Assembly (NCBI GenBank): GCA_035267185.1
Contig: DATFLY010000009.1
Span: 1 to 34,301 of the forward strand
From: JAUIBE01 sp035267185
GTDB taxonomy: Bacteria > Pseudomonadota > Gammaproteobacteria > Xanthomonadales > SZUA-36
Direction of reading: 5' to 3'
Length of the DNA stretch: 34,301 nt
The notes beneath the pieces are model-generated. The model worked only from the letters and a program-made list of their open reading frames with translations, was not told the origin of the DNA and did no database searches. The translations under genes and the position numbers were made by a program. Of this stretch, positions 1-7,814 are shown piece by piece. How positions within the stretch are numbered: position 1 is the first letter of the stretch; the number at the start of each line of letters is the position of its first letter.

Positions 1-872
1 AGGATTTGCAGGGCCGCAATCCCCTGGCCATTGGGTGGGAGTTCCCAGACATCGTACCCGCGGTAGTTGGTGGAAACGGGCTCGACCCATTGCCCCTGGT
101 GGGCGGCCAGGTCCTCGTAAGACAGGAAGCCATCGTTTTCCTGTATATATTTGCCAATGGTGCGGGCAATATCGCCCTTGTAGAAGGCATCCCGCCCTTC
201 TTTGGCAATGGTCTCCAGGGTATTGGCAAGATTCGGGTTTTTCCAGACTTCACCTTTGACCGGCGAGCGACCATCAATGCTGAATTGTTCGTCAAACCCG
301 GGAAATTGGGCAAGGACCGTGGCATTTCGTTCCCAGTAATAAGCGATCAGCTCTGCTACCGGATGCCCTTCGCGTGCATAGTCGATGGTGGGCTGCAGAA
401 TTTCGGTCATGGGTAGCTTGCCGAAACGCCCGTGTAACTCAAACCAGCCATCGACGGTTCCAGGCACCGAAACCGGTAATGGGCCAATAGGCGGAATTGA
501 GTCATAACCATTTTCAATAAACCACTCACGGGTCAGGCTCATAGGTGAGCGGCCGGAGCCATTGAAGCCATAAAGCTTTTCGGTTTCTGCGTCCCAGACA
601 ATGGCATACAGATCTCCACCGATGCCGTTACCGGTTGGCTCCATCAGGCCAAGTGCTGCATTGGTGGCAATAGCAGCATCAATGGCATTGCCGCCATCTT
701 TCAGGATCTGCAATCCGACCTGTGTGGCAAGTGGGTGGCTGCTGGCCACCATTCCGTTTTGTGCAATCACTTCTGAACGGGTTGCAAATGGCTTACCCGT
801 GATTCTGTCTGCGGCCATTGCCTGTGCTCCCATGGTCAGGCTGATTACAATTAGAAAATGCGAGAGTCGCAT
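1..872 (-). CDS. ggt: gamma-glutamyltransferase, N-terminal part (cut by window start)
   Basis: Partial gene; 290 codons from the ATG at 870-872 run off the left edge. The product starts with a signal peptide (MRLSHFLIVISLTMGAQAMA, cut near residue 20), so it should be periplasmic. The following region carries the hallmark N-terminal block of the gamma-glutamyltranspeptidase family: SSHPLATQVG, DGGNAIDAAIA and GNGIGGDLYAI, then an FNGSGRSP segment that in this family holds the substrate-binding arginine region. The enzyme cleaves or transfers the gamma-glutamyl group of glutathione and related peptides. Family members are made as one chain that self-cleaves before a catalytic threonine; that part lies outside the window, so activity cannot be judged. 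It diverges from mdh. Assignment to the family is firm, substrate is inferred. Confidence 0.93.
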   Translation of the reverse strand, partial: MRLSHFLIVISLTMGAQAMAADRITGKPFATRSEVIAQNGMVASSHPLATQVGLQILKDGGNAIDAAIATNAALGLMEPTGNGIGGDLYAIVWDAETEKLYGFNGSGRSPMSLTREWFIENGYDSIPPIGPLPVSVPGTVDGWFELHGRFGKLPMTEILQPTIDYAREGHPVAELIAYYWERNATVLAQFPGFDEQFSIDGRSPVKGEVWKNPNLANTLETIAKEGRDAFYKGDIARTIGKYIQENDGFLSYEDLAAHQGQWVEPVSTNYRGYDVWELPPNGQGIAALQI

Positions 873-1050
873 ATTGGCTCCGGTTTTATTGATCTGTGTC
901 CGGTTTTTGGACGGTTCTTGCGGGCGAGTGGTGCTCGTTTTCGGTTACAATAATACAGATTTGTTGCGGCAGATTTGTCTTACAGGCATCTCACCATGAG
1001 CCCAGGACTCTGAGCTTCAGAATTTATCGGTATTTTAAGGAGTTATTTTC
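873..1050. promoter_or_regulatory. Divergent intergenic region ggt / mdh-prpBCD
   Basis: 178 bases without a gene between two divergent genes, so promoters for both are expected here. On the plus strand TACAAT at 946-951 matches the sigma-70 -10 box in five of six positions, but I see no matching -35 box at a normal distance. A clear Shine-Dalgarno AAGGAG at 1037-1042 lies eight bases before the mdh ATG. No operator palindrome stands out. Confidence 0.4.
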
Positions 1051-2028
1051 ATGAACCCACCCGTCAGAGTGGCCATCACCGGCGCCGCCGGCCAGATTGG
1101 CTATCAATTATGCTTCCGAATTGCGGCAGGAGATATGCTGGGACCAGACCAGCCTGTCATCCTGCAACTTCTTGAGATCACCCCCGCACTGGGTGCGCTG
1201 GAAGGCGTCGTCATGGAGTTGAAAGATGCGGCTTTTCCATTGCTGACTGACGTGGTTGCGACTGACGATTCCGAAACAGCATTTGCTGGCGCAGACTATG
1301 CACTCCTGGTTGGTGCCAAGCCTCGTGGGCCCGGCATGGAGCGTGGCGACCTGCTGTCTGAAAACGGCAAGATTTTTGGCCCCCAGGGGCAGGCCATGAA
1401 TGCGGTGGCCAATCGGTCGGTCAAGGTGCTGGTTGTGGGTAACCCGGCAAATACCAACGCCCTGATCGCTCAGGCTGCTGCACCAGACCTGGATCCTCGC
1501 AATTTCACAGCAATGACCCGTCTGGACCACAATCGCGCCCTGGCGCAGCTCGCAGAGAAAACCGGCAGCCACAATTCCCGTATCAGCAAGATGGTGATCT
1601 GGGGCAATCACTCTGCCACGCAGTACCCTGACATCCGTTTTGCAGAAGTTGACGGCCAGGCGGCAACAGGCATGGTCGATCAGGCATGGTATCGGGATAC
1701 GTTTATTCCTGACGTGCAGCAACGTGGCGCGGCAATCATCAAGGCGCGCGGTGCTTCAAGTGCAGCTTCAGCCGCGTCGGCAGCCATCGATCACATGCGC
1801 AGCTGGGCTCACGGCACTGCTGACGGTGATTGGGTGTCGATGGCAGTTCCCGCAGATGGAAGTTACGGCATTGAACCGGGAATTATTTACTCTTTCCCCT
1901 GTGTTTGTGCCAACGGCGATTACCGAATCGTGGATGGCCTGGACATTGATGAGTTTTCAAGGGAAAGAATGGATGCCACCGAGACAGAACTTCGGGAAGA
2001 GCGCCAGGCTATTGAGAATTTACTCTAA
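1051..2028 (+). CDS. mdh: malate dehydrogenase (NAD-dependent)
   Basis: Interconverts malate and oxaloacetate with NAD in the cytoplasm (TCA cycle). The 325-residue protein shows the nucleotide-binding glycine loop GAAGQIGY at 11-18, the mobile loop PRGPGMERGD with substrate-binding Arg92 and Arg98, NPANTN near 131, Asp159 in TRLDH and catalytic His187 in WGNHSATQYP. Length and the LQLLEITPALGALEGVVMEL block match the cytosolic-type MDH group seen in many beta- and gammaproteobacteria rather than the enterobacterial 312-residue type. The start is fixed by AAGGAG eight bases upstream. It is the first gene of a run with prpB 13 bases downstream, so it probably serves the methylcitrate cycle as well as the TCA cycle by replacing oxaloacetate used by PrpC. 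Confidence 0.96.
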   Translation: MNPPVRVAITGAAGQIGYQLCFRIAAGDMLGPDQPVILQLLEITPALGALEGVVMELKDAAFPLLTDVVATDDSETAFAGADYALLVGAKPRGPGMERGDLLSENGKIFGPQGQAMNAVANRSVKVLVVGNPANTNALIAQAAAPDLDPRNFTAMTRLDHNRALAQLAEKTGSHNSRISKMVIWGNHSATQYPDIRFAEVDGQAATGMVDQAWYRDTFIPDVQQRGAAIIKARGASSAASAASAAIDHMRSWAHGTADGDWVSMAVPADGSYGIEPGIIYSFPCVCANGDYRIVDGLDIDEFSRERMDATETELREERQAIENLL

Positions 2029-2041
2029 ATAGCAGATATAT

Positions 2042-2926
2042 ATGTCAAATAATTCACCTGGTTCAAGATTTTGTTCAGCCGTGGCAAAGCATGCTCCGCT
2101 GCAGGTCGTGGGAGCCATCAATGCCTACACTGCAAAGATGGCGCAGGCCCTGGGGCACAAAGCGCTTTATCTTTCCGGAGGTGGTGTTGCCGCCAACTCA
2201 CTGGGCCTGCCTGACCTTGGAATCAGCACCCTGGAAGACGTTGCAACCGATGTAGAACGCATTACTTCTGCCTGTGATCTTCCGTTGCTGGTGGATGCCG
2301 ATACTGGCTTTGGCGGCGCATTCAATATCGCGCGAACGGTTCGAACCCTGACCAGGGCAGGGGCTGCAGGAATGCACATAGAGGACCAGGTGGCGACCAA
2401 GCGTTGTGGTCATCGTCCCGGTAAGGCGATTGTTTCCCGGTCCGAGATGGTCGACCGAATCAAGTCAGCGGTCGATGCACGTGGAGATGATGGTTTCGTC
2501 ATTATGGCCAGGACAGACGCATTGGCTGTTGAGGGAATGCAGGCTGCAATTGATCGCGCTTCGGCCTGTGTCGAGGCTGGTGCTGACATGGTGTTCCCCG
2601 AGGCGATGCGTGAAATCGGGCAATACACAGAATTCAGGCAGGCTGTGGGTGTTCCGATTCTGGCCAATATCACGGAATTTGGACACACCCCCCTGTTCAC
2701 CACGGCTGAATTGGGTGATGCGGGGGTGGATATTGTTCTCTACTGCTGTTCTGCATACCGGGCCATGAATCGTGCAGCTGAGACGGTTTACAAGGCACTT
2801 TTGAGCGACGGCCATCAGCGCGACGTATTGGACATCATGCAGACCCGTGACGAACTCTACGAGTATCTCGGGTACCACGACTATGAGCAAAAGCTGGATG
2901 AATTGTTTGCATCCAAAGATGAATAA
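2042..2926 (+). CDS. prpB: 2-methylisocitrate lyase
   Basis: Splits 2-methylisocitrate into pyruvate and succinate, the last step of the methylcitrate cycle for propionate. The 294-residue protein aligns by eye along its full length with PrpB: LSGGGVAANSLGLPD near 40-55, the metal-binding VDADTGFGG, IEDQ, and the catalytic signature KRCGH with Cys122, then VIMARTDA and PILANITEFG. These separate it from isocitrate lyase, which is longer. No good Shine-Dalgarno precedes the ATG 13 bases after mdh, which suggests coupling to mdh translation. One oddity: residues 234-238 read YCCSA where the PrpB proteins I remember have YPLSA, putting Cys235-Cys236 near the C-terminal helices. Confidence 0.96.
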   Translation: MSNNSPGSRFCSAVAKHAPLQVVGAINAYTAKMAQALGHKALYLSGGGVAANSLGLPDLGISTLEDVATDVERITSACDLPLLVDADTGFGGAFNIARTVRTLTRAGAAGMHIEDQVATKRCGHRPGKAIVSRSEMVDRIKSAVDARGDDGFVIMARTDALAVEGMQAAIDRASACVEAGADMVFPEAMREIGQYTEFRQAVGVPILANITEFGHTPLFTTAELGDAGVDIVLYCCSAYRAMNRAAETVYKALLSDGHQRDVLDIMQTRDELYEYLGYHDYEQKLDELFASKDE

Positions 2927-2949
2927 GGATCGGACTATTAGGTAACGGA

Positions 2950-4086
2950 ATGAGTGACAAGACTGAAGTGAAGAAAAACACTGGTGCTGGCCTGCGGGGT
3001 CAGTCTGCTGGCAGTACGGCCATTTGTACTGTTGGGGCAGAAGGCAACAGCCTTCGTTATCGGGGCTATGACGTGGTCGACCTGGCGGAAAATGCGACCT
3101 TCTACGAGACTGCCTACATGATTCTAAAGGGCGAATTACCCGGCCGCGAAGAGCTTGATGCCTGGACGACAAAGCTGAAGCATCTGCGCGGGTTGCCGGA
3201 AAGCCTGCGCGAGGTGCTCGAACGCATTCCCGCTGATACGCACCCGATGGATGTCATGAGGACGGGCTGTTCTTTCCTGGGCAACATTGAGCCAGAAGGC
3301 GACTTTTCGAATCAGCAGGATGTGGCGGATCGCTTACTGGCGGCTTTTCCATCGATTGTGACCTATTGGTACCGCTACAGTCATGATGGTGTCCGGATTG
3401 AAACAGAGACCGACGATGACAGCATCGGCGGTCATTTCCTCCACATGCTTCACGACCAAAAGCCCAGCGAGCTCGCTTCACGCGTCATGGATGTTTCATT
3501 GATCCTTTACGCGGAACATGAATTCAATGCGTCCACATTTACGGCCCGGGTTTGTGCTTCGACGCTTTCCGATCTCTACTCGTGTGTGACGGCAGCCATC
3601 GGCTCCTTACGTGGGCCATTGCATGGCGGCGCCAACGAGGCTGCAATGGCAATGATTGAACAGTATGCGTCTGCTGAAGAGGCCGCTAACGACGTCAGGC
3701 GAAAACTTGCTGAAAAGGAACTGATCATGGGCTTTGGCCATGCTGTGTACCGGCAGCGTGACCCACGCAACGGGATCATCAAGCAATGGTCTCGCAAGCT
3801 GTCTGAAGATTCCGGAAATGAATTGCTGTTTGCCGTATCCGAGGCAATCCAGCAGACGATGCGGGCGGAAAAGAACATGTTTGCCAATGCGGATTTCTTC
3901 CACGCCAGTGCTTACAACTACCTTGGAATTCCAACCAGGCTGTTCACGCCGATCTTCGTGATGTCGAGGATCACGGGTTGGGCAGCGCACTGCTTTGAGC
4001 AGCGAGCCGATAATCGCATCATTCGTCCAAGCGCCGATTACATCGGACCGGATGATCGGAACTATGTCCCGATCAACCAAAGATAA
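2950..4086 (+). CDS. prpC: 2-methylcitrate synthase
   Basis: Condenses propionyl-CoA with oxaloacetate to 2-methylcitrate; most enzymes of this group also make some citrate. The 378-residue length is that of PrpC, shorter than the ~430 residues of the proteobacterial TCA citrate synthase GltA. Visible citrate-synthase features are YRGYDVVDLA near 37-46, His190 in YAEHEFNAS, His225 in GPLHGGANE, His264 in GFGHAVYRQRDPR, and Asp315 in ADFFHASAYNYLGIP. The C-terminal segment with NRIIRPSADYIGP is typical of methylcitrate synthases. It follows prpB after 23 bases. Citrate synthase activity cannot be excluded from sequence, but the prpB and prpD neighbours decide the name. Confidence 0.94.
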   Translation: MSDKTEVKKNTGAGLRGQSAGSTAICTVGAEGNSLRYRGYDVVDLAENATFYETAYMILKGELPGREELDAWTTKLKHLRGLPESLREVLERIPADTHPMDVMRTGCSFLGNIEPEGDFSNQQDVADRLLAAFPSIVTYWYRYSHDGVRIETETDDDSIGGHFLHMLHDQKPSELASRVMDVSLILYAEHEFNASTFTARVCASTLSDLYSCVTAAIGSLRGPLHGGANEAAMAMIEQYASAEEAANDVRRKLAEKELIMGFGHAVYRQRDPRNGIIKQWSRKLSEDSGNELLFAVSEAIQQTMRAEKNMFANADFFHASAYNYLGIPTRLFTPIFVMSRITGWAAHCFEQRADNRIIRPSADYIGPDDRNYVPINQR

Positions 4087-4104
4087 ACTGATCAACCCCT
4101 CAAT

Positions 4105-4148
4105 AATCGTCATCCCGGAAACGCGAATAGCGTTATCCGGGATCCACA
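4105..4148. repeat. REP-like palindromic element between prpC and prpD
   Basis: Within the 101-base gap between prpC and prpD lies an imperfect inverted repeat: ATCCCGGAAACGC at 4112-4124 pairs with GCGTTATCCGGGAT at 4130-4143, with one unpaired base and a five-base loop. The flanks CGTCATCCCGG and CCGGGATCCA resemble the dispersed CGTCATCCCGG...CCGGGATCC family of intergenic repeats found in many proteobacterial genomes. No second copy is visible in this window. It could form a stable RNA hairpin that protects the upstream message or lowers expression of prpD. There is no T-run, so it is not a classical terminator. Confidence 0.65.
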
Positions 4149-4187
4149 ACCTGGCGAGAACGTCAATTAATTGGATTTAGAAAACTC

Positions 4188-5636
4188 ATGAGCCAAATTG
4201 GAACCCGGGCTGCCTCGCGGCCTGACCCTGACCAGGTACTGGTCGACATTGCCGACTACGTCTGCGATTACGAAATTGAAAGCGATGAGGCTTTCTCTAC
4301 AGCACGCTATTGTCTTATGGACAGCCTGGCCTGTGGTTTGATGGCGCTGAAATTCAAAGGTTGCAGCAGGTTGCTGGGGCCGATCGTGGAAGGGGCCGGA
4401 ATGCCTGATGGCGCACGTGTGCCCGGTACATCCTATGCTCTGGACCCGGTACAGGCTGCATTCAACCTGGGCGTGATGATTCGCTACCTGGATTTCAATG
4501 ACACCTGGCTGGCCGCAGAGTGGGGTCATCCTTCAGACAATATCGGTGCGATTTTGCCCGTGGCTGAATATGTTTCACGCCAGCGGGTGAAAGAAGGAAA
4601 ATCACCTCTAAGTATGCGCGATGTACTCACCGCGATGATCAAGGCCCATGAGATCCAGGGTTGTCTTGCGCTTGAGAACTCTTTTAACCGGGTGGGTCTG
4701 GACCATGTGCTGCTTGTTCGGGTTGCCTCCACTGCTGTGGTAACAAGACTGCTGGGTGGCACGAAGCAGCAGGTCATCGATGCCGTTTCGAATGCCTGGA
4801 TTGATGGCGGTGCATTGAGGACCTATCGTCATGCCCCCAACACCGGCTCTCGCAAGAGCTGGGCAGCCGGAGATGCGTGCCGAAGGGCGGTCACGCTTGC
4901 ACTGATGGTGATGCGCGGCGAAATGGGTTATCCCTCGGCGCTTAGTGCAGATGTCTGGGGATTTTACGATGTCCTGTTCAAAGGCAAACCTTTTGAGTTC
5001 CAGCGTCCATACGGCAGCTACGTGATGGAGCAGGTGCTGTTCAAAATTTCCTATCCAGCGGAGTTTCATGCCCAGACAGCTGTCGAATGCGCCCTGGCTT
5101 TACATCCTGAGGTAAAGGATCGTCTCGACGATATTGATCGCGTGGTGCTGGAGACCCAGGAAGCCGGCGCGCGAATCATCGACAAGACCGGACCATTGGA
5201 TAATTACGCGGACCGCGATCATTGCCTTCAATACATGGTGGCCGTGCCGTTGATTTTTGGTGAGCTCACGGCAGGGAGTTACGAGGATTCAGTCGCCGCC
5301 GATCCACGAATCGACACACTGCGCGAAAAGATGCAGGTGCGTGAAAATGAAACGTTTACAAAAGACTATTTCGACCCGGAAAAACGCGGTATTGGTAACG
5401 CCATCCGGGTCTTCTTCAAGGATGGATCATCCACAGAGCGTGTTCAGGTTGATTACCCGGTCGGTCATCGCAGAAGGCGTGAAGAAGGCATTCCCCTGCT
5501 GGTCGCCAAGTTCGAAGCGGAAATCGAATCGCATTACGATTCAGGGCAGGGCGCCGGTATTCGGGATGCGGTTGCTGACCAGGTCGGACTTGAGCAAATG
5601 ACGGTCCCTGACTTCGTGGAGAAATGGGTTAGCTGA
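4188..5636 (+). CDS. prpD: 2-methylcitrate dehydratase (PrpD type)
   Basis: Dehydrates 2-methylcitrate to 2-methyl-cis-aconitate in propionate breakdown. The 482 residues match the E. coli PrpD length (483), and long stretches agree with it: DPVQAAFNLG, LDFNDTWLAAEWGHPSDN at 101-118, ENSFNRVGLDHVLLV, RTYRHAPNTGSRKSWAAGDA, FQRPYGSYVME, DRDHCLQYMVA and the C-terminal YPVGHRRRREEGIP. This is the cofactor-free MmgE/PrpD family, not the iron-sulfur AcnD type, and no acnD or prpF is present. PrpD yields an intermediate that is rehydrated by an aconitase, presumably AcnB encoded elsewhere. The gene is separated from prpC by a palindromic repeat and lacks an obvious strong ribosome-binding site. Confidence 0.96.
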   Translation: MSQIGTRAASRPDPDQVLVDIADYVCDYEIESDEAFSTARYCLMDSLACGLMALKFKGCSRLLGPIVEGAGMPDGARVPGTSYALDPVQAAFNLGVMIRYLDFNDTWLAAEWGHPSDNIGAILPVAEYVSRQRVKEGKSPLSMRDVLTAMIKAHEIQGCLALENSFNRVGLDHVLLVRVASTAVVTRLLGGTKQQVIDAVSNAWIDGGALRTYRHAPNTGSRKSWAAGDACRRAVTLALMVMRGEMGYPSALSADVWGFYDVLFKGKPFEFQRPYGSYVMEQVLFKISYPAEFHAQTAVECALALHPEVKDRLDDIDRVVLETQEAGARIIDKTGPLDNYADRDHCLQYMVAVPLIFGELTAGSYEDSVAADPRIDTLREKMQVRENETFTKDYFDPEKRGIGNAIRVFFKDGSSTERVQVDYPVGHRRRREEGIPLLVAKFEAEIESHYDSGQGAGIRDAVADQVGLEQMTVPDFVEKWVS

Positions 5637-5695
5637 TTTTGGAGTGGATTTACGACCGCGACTGGCCATGGGTCCCGGAAAATTTGTTGGAATGA

Positions 5696-6007
5696 TTATC
5701 CGGAAGTCATTCTGTGATAAAAAAAACGAACGTACATAAAGACTCCAACCAGCGAAATGCTGAGCAGGATCGGGTAGATCACAAGGAGGTCGACCCGGAT
5801 GTTGCATTCGCCGGAACAAAGTCCGCCATATTGCATTGCTGATTCGTAAGCGGCGTACAGAAGCCAGCAACTGGCTGCAATACCTTGTATCCATTGTCGT
5901 GAATGCAGGAATAAAAATATGGACAGAATTCCCGGGACTGCTGCGGCAGGTGGGAAAAGAGTGAAAATATTACCCATCACTTGCAGTGGCAAGAGCAGTA
6001 TTTCCAT
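5696..6007 (-). CDS. small conserved membrane protein with CSGECNIRVDLL motif
   Basis: 103 residues, mostly hydrophobic, with three likely membrane segments: about 9-33, 41-56 and 73-95. Between the second and third lies CSGECNIRVDLLVIYP (residues 64-79) with Cys64 and Cys68 in a CxxxC spacing. I recognise this cysteine-containing loop from small hypothetical membrane proteins of other proteobacteria, from memory only, and know of no assigned function. Coding is supported by the motif, an in-frame ATG, and amino acid use unlike random translation. It converges on prpD 59 bases away and has rho behind it on the same strand, separated by a hairpin. Metal binding or a disulfide are possibilities; neither is shown. 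Confidence 0.7.
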   Translation of the reverse strand: MEILLLPLQVMGNIFTLFPPAAAVPGILSIFLFLHSRQWIQGIAASCWLLYAAYESAMQYGGLCSGECNIRVDLLVIYPILLSISLVGVFMYVRFFYHRMTSG

Positions 6008-6235
6008 GTTGATTCCAGATGACTCCTATCAAAAGCCTGAATGCTAGCAGCTATCCTTCGCTTCTGGCGATTAACAAAATCAGGAATGTGGAGTTGCCGC
6101 GGCAAACTGAGCGCTATGGTCGAATTGGTACATGGAGCGAAGGCCAAAGCCAACGCGAAGCGCGAGCCCTTGAAAATCACATTTTTTAACGATTCGATGC
6201 AAGTGGGCCAGGACGGCCCATCTTGCTCATTTAAT
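6008..6235. other. Non-coding gap between the small membrane protein and rho
   Basis: About 230 bases without a convincing gene. A plus-strand reading frame at 6041-6244 is open but has no ribosome-binding site. A short inverted repeat, TGGGCC at 6204-6209 with GGCCCA at 6215-6220, could form a weak hairpin. The promoter of the minus-strand membrane protein gene should lie here, but I cannot place it. Confidence 0.4.
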
Positions 6236-6267
6236 GATTCATAAAGTGCTTTGGCACTTTATGAATC
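6236..6267 (-). terminator. 14-bp perfect hairpin at the end of rho
   Basis: GATTCATAAAGTGC (6236-6249) and GCACTTTATGAATC (6254-6267) are perfect complements with a four-base loop. The hairpin overlaps the rho stop codon (6266-6268). On the minus strand it is followed by ATTAAATGAGC rather than a T-run, so intrinsic termination would be weak; it may instead protect the 3' end of the rho message. The structure is directly visible, the function is inferred. Confidence 0.5.
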
Positions 6268-7522
6268 ACCGCTTCATGAAATTAAAGAATTCCTCATTCG
6301 ATTTGGTGGACTTCATCTTGTCCATCATGAATTCGATTGCCTGGGCTTCATCCATCGGATGTAGCAGCTTGCGCAGAATCCAGACTTTCTGCAGCACATC
6401 CTGGCCAATCATGAGTTCTTCACGACGAGTACCGGAGCGGTTGATGTCAATTGCAGGGTAAGTGCGTCGCTCAGCAATACGCCTGCTGAGGTGGATTTCC
6501 ATGTTGCCGGTGCCCTTGAATTCCTCGTAAATCACCTCGTCCATCTTCGAGCCGGTGTCCACCAGTGCTGTTGCAACGATGGTCAGGGATCCGCCTTCGG
6601 TAACATTACGAGCTGCACCAAAGAAGCGCTTGGGTCTTTGCAGGGCATTGGCATCCACACCACCGGTGAGGACCTTGCCGCTTGAGGGCGCAACGGTGTT
6701 GTAAGCCCTGGCCAGTCGAGTGATGGAATCAAGAAGAATCACCACATCGTGTTTGTGTTCGACCAGACGCTTGGCTCGTTCAATCACCATTTCGGCAACC
6801 TGTACGTGTCGGGTTGCAGGCTCATCAAAAGTACTGGAAATGACTTCAGCGTCCACTGAACGCTGCATTTCGGTCACTTCTTCGGGACGTTCATCAATCA
6901 GCAGAATGATCATCTTGCTGTCAGGGTGATTGGCCCGAATGCTGGTTGCGATATTTTGCAGCATGATGGTCTTACCCGCCTTGGGCGGAGACACGACAAG
7001 ACCACGTTGACCACGTCCGACCGGTGCAACCAGGTCAATGATGCGCGCCGTAATGTCCTCGGTGCTGCCGTTCCCACGTTCCAGTATCCATTGTTGAGTC
7101 GGGAATTCCGGGGTCAGGTTTTCAAACAGAATCTTGCGCTTGGCTGCATCCGGAGACTCGTAGTTGATTTCCTCAACTTTGAGCAGAGCAAAATATCGTT
7201 CACTGTCTTTGGGTGGGCGAATCTTCCCGGACAGCATGTCACCGGTGCGCAGGGCAAAACGCCGAATCTGGCTGGGCGACACGTAAATATCATCAGGGCC
7301 GGCCAGATACGATGCGTTGGCAGAGCGAAGAAAGCCGAAGCCATCCTGAAGTATTTCCAGCACGCCATTTCCAAAAATCGCCTCGCCTTTCTTGGCGTGG
7401 GCCTTGAGGAGAGAAAAAATGACGTCTTGCTTGCGCGAGCGAGCTACGCCGTCGAGGCCCATTTCATCGGCAATTTCAAGTAGTTCTGATACAGGTTTGG
7501 TCTTCAGGTCAGATAGATTCAT
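6266..7522 (-). CDS. rho: transcription termination factor Rho
   Basis: Hexameric RNA-dependent ATPase that ends transcription at C-rich, untranslated RNA. Taking the ATG at 7520-7522 gives 418 residues, one shorter than E. coli Rho, and an N-terminus MNLSDLKTKPVSELLEIA that matches the family. The frame stays open 31 codons further upstream, but that extension does not look like Rho. The cold-shock-like RNA-binding domain holds GFGFLRS at 61-67. The ATPase domain has Walker A SPPKAGKT at 178-185, Walker B VILLDSITR, and the R-loop stretch GGVDANALQRPKRFFGAARN with the Q-loop. The gene follows trxA with a 292-base leader, as in E. coli. It is complete and looks functional. Confidence 0.97.
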   Translation of the reverse strand: MNLSDLKTKPVSELLEIADEMGLDGVARSRKQDVIFSLLKAHAKKGEAIFGNGVLEILQDGFGFLRSANASYLAGPDDIYVSPSQIRRFALRTGDMLSGKIRPPKDSERYFALLKVEEINYESPDAAKRKILFENLTPEFPTQQWILERGNGSTEDITARIIDLVAPVGRGQRGLVVSPPKAGKTIMLQNIATSIRANHPDSKMIILLIDERPEEVTEMQRSVDAEVISSTFDEPATRHVQVAEMVIERAKRLVEHKHDVVILLDSITRLARAYNTVAPSSGKVLTGGVDANALQRPKRFFGAARNVTEGGSLTIVATALVDTGSKMDEVIYEEFKGTGNMEIHLSRRIAERRTYPAIDINRSGTRREELMIGQDVLQKVWILRKLLHPMDEAQAIEFMMDKMKSTKSNEEFFNFMKR

Positions 7523-7814
7523 AGTTGGTTTGCAGTCGTGAGAGCTTTTATTGTGCGAATTTGAGGCTTTCCGCCCGTAAATGGAAAGAGGGTGCTTGGT
7601 ATTGAGATTACCCACCCGGCCTGTGGCCGGATGGGCCCGATTCTGTTAATTGCTCCCGGCATTTCGCCGGTGTGTTCAAACTTTTTATCCCGCTTCGCCG
7701 TCTCTTTGCATTGATCTTGTTTGCATTTATTGCGCCGAAACGGCCGGCGATTTATTCAGGGAAGTCTTTCGAACCGGGTGAATCCCGGTATGGATAGGTC
7801 AAAATTAGCACGAA
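7523..7814 (-). promoter_or_regulatory. Long structured leader of rho
   Basis: 292 bases separate trxA from rho. They contain several inverted repeats: ACCGGG/CCCGGT (7773-7778, 7784-7789), CCGGC/GCCGG (7656-7660, 7666-7670), and CCCACCCGGCC with GGCCGGATGGG (7611-7621, 7625-7635; one mismatch, three-base loop). None is followed by a T-run. In E. coli the rho leader is the site of autogenous control by Rho-dependent attenuation; a similar role here is an inference from position and structure. I could not identify a clear promoter or a leader peptide. Confidence 0.5.

Noticed and set aside
1108..1722. Open frame of 204 codons opposite mdh
   Set aside because: mdh has full family motifs in the other strand; the antisense translation shows none.
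6041..6244. Open frame of 67 codons on the plus strand between the small membrane protein and rho
   Set aside because: No ribosome-binding site and no recognisable motif. The composition is odd (AKAKANAKREP), perhaps a decayed or repeated sequence, but I cannot support a gene.
7523..7615. 31-codon in-frame N-terminal extension of rho
   Set aside because: The extension has no similarity to Rho and no ribosome-binding site, while the ATG at 7522 gives the standard Rho N-terminus and length.
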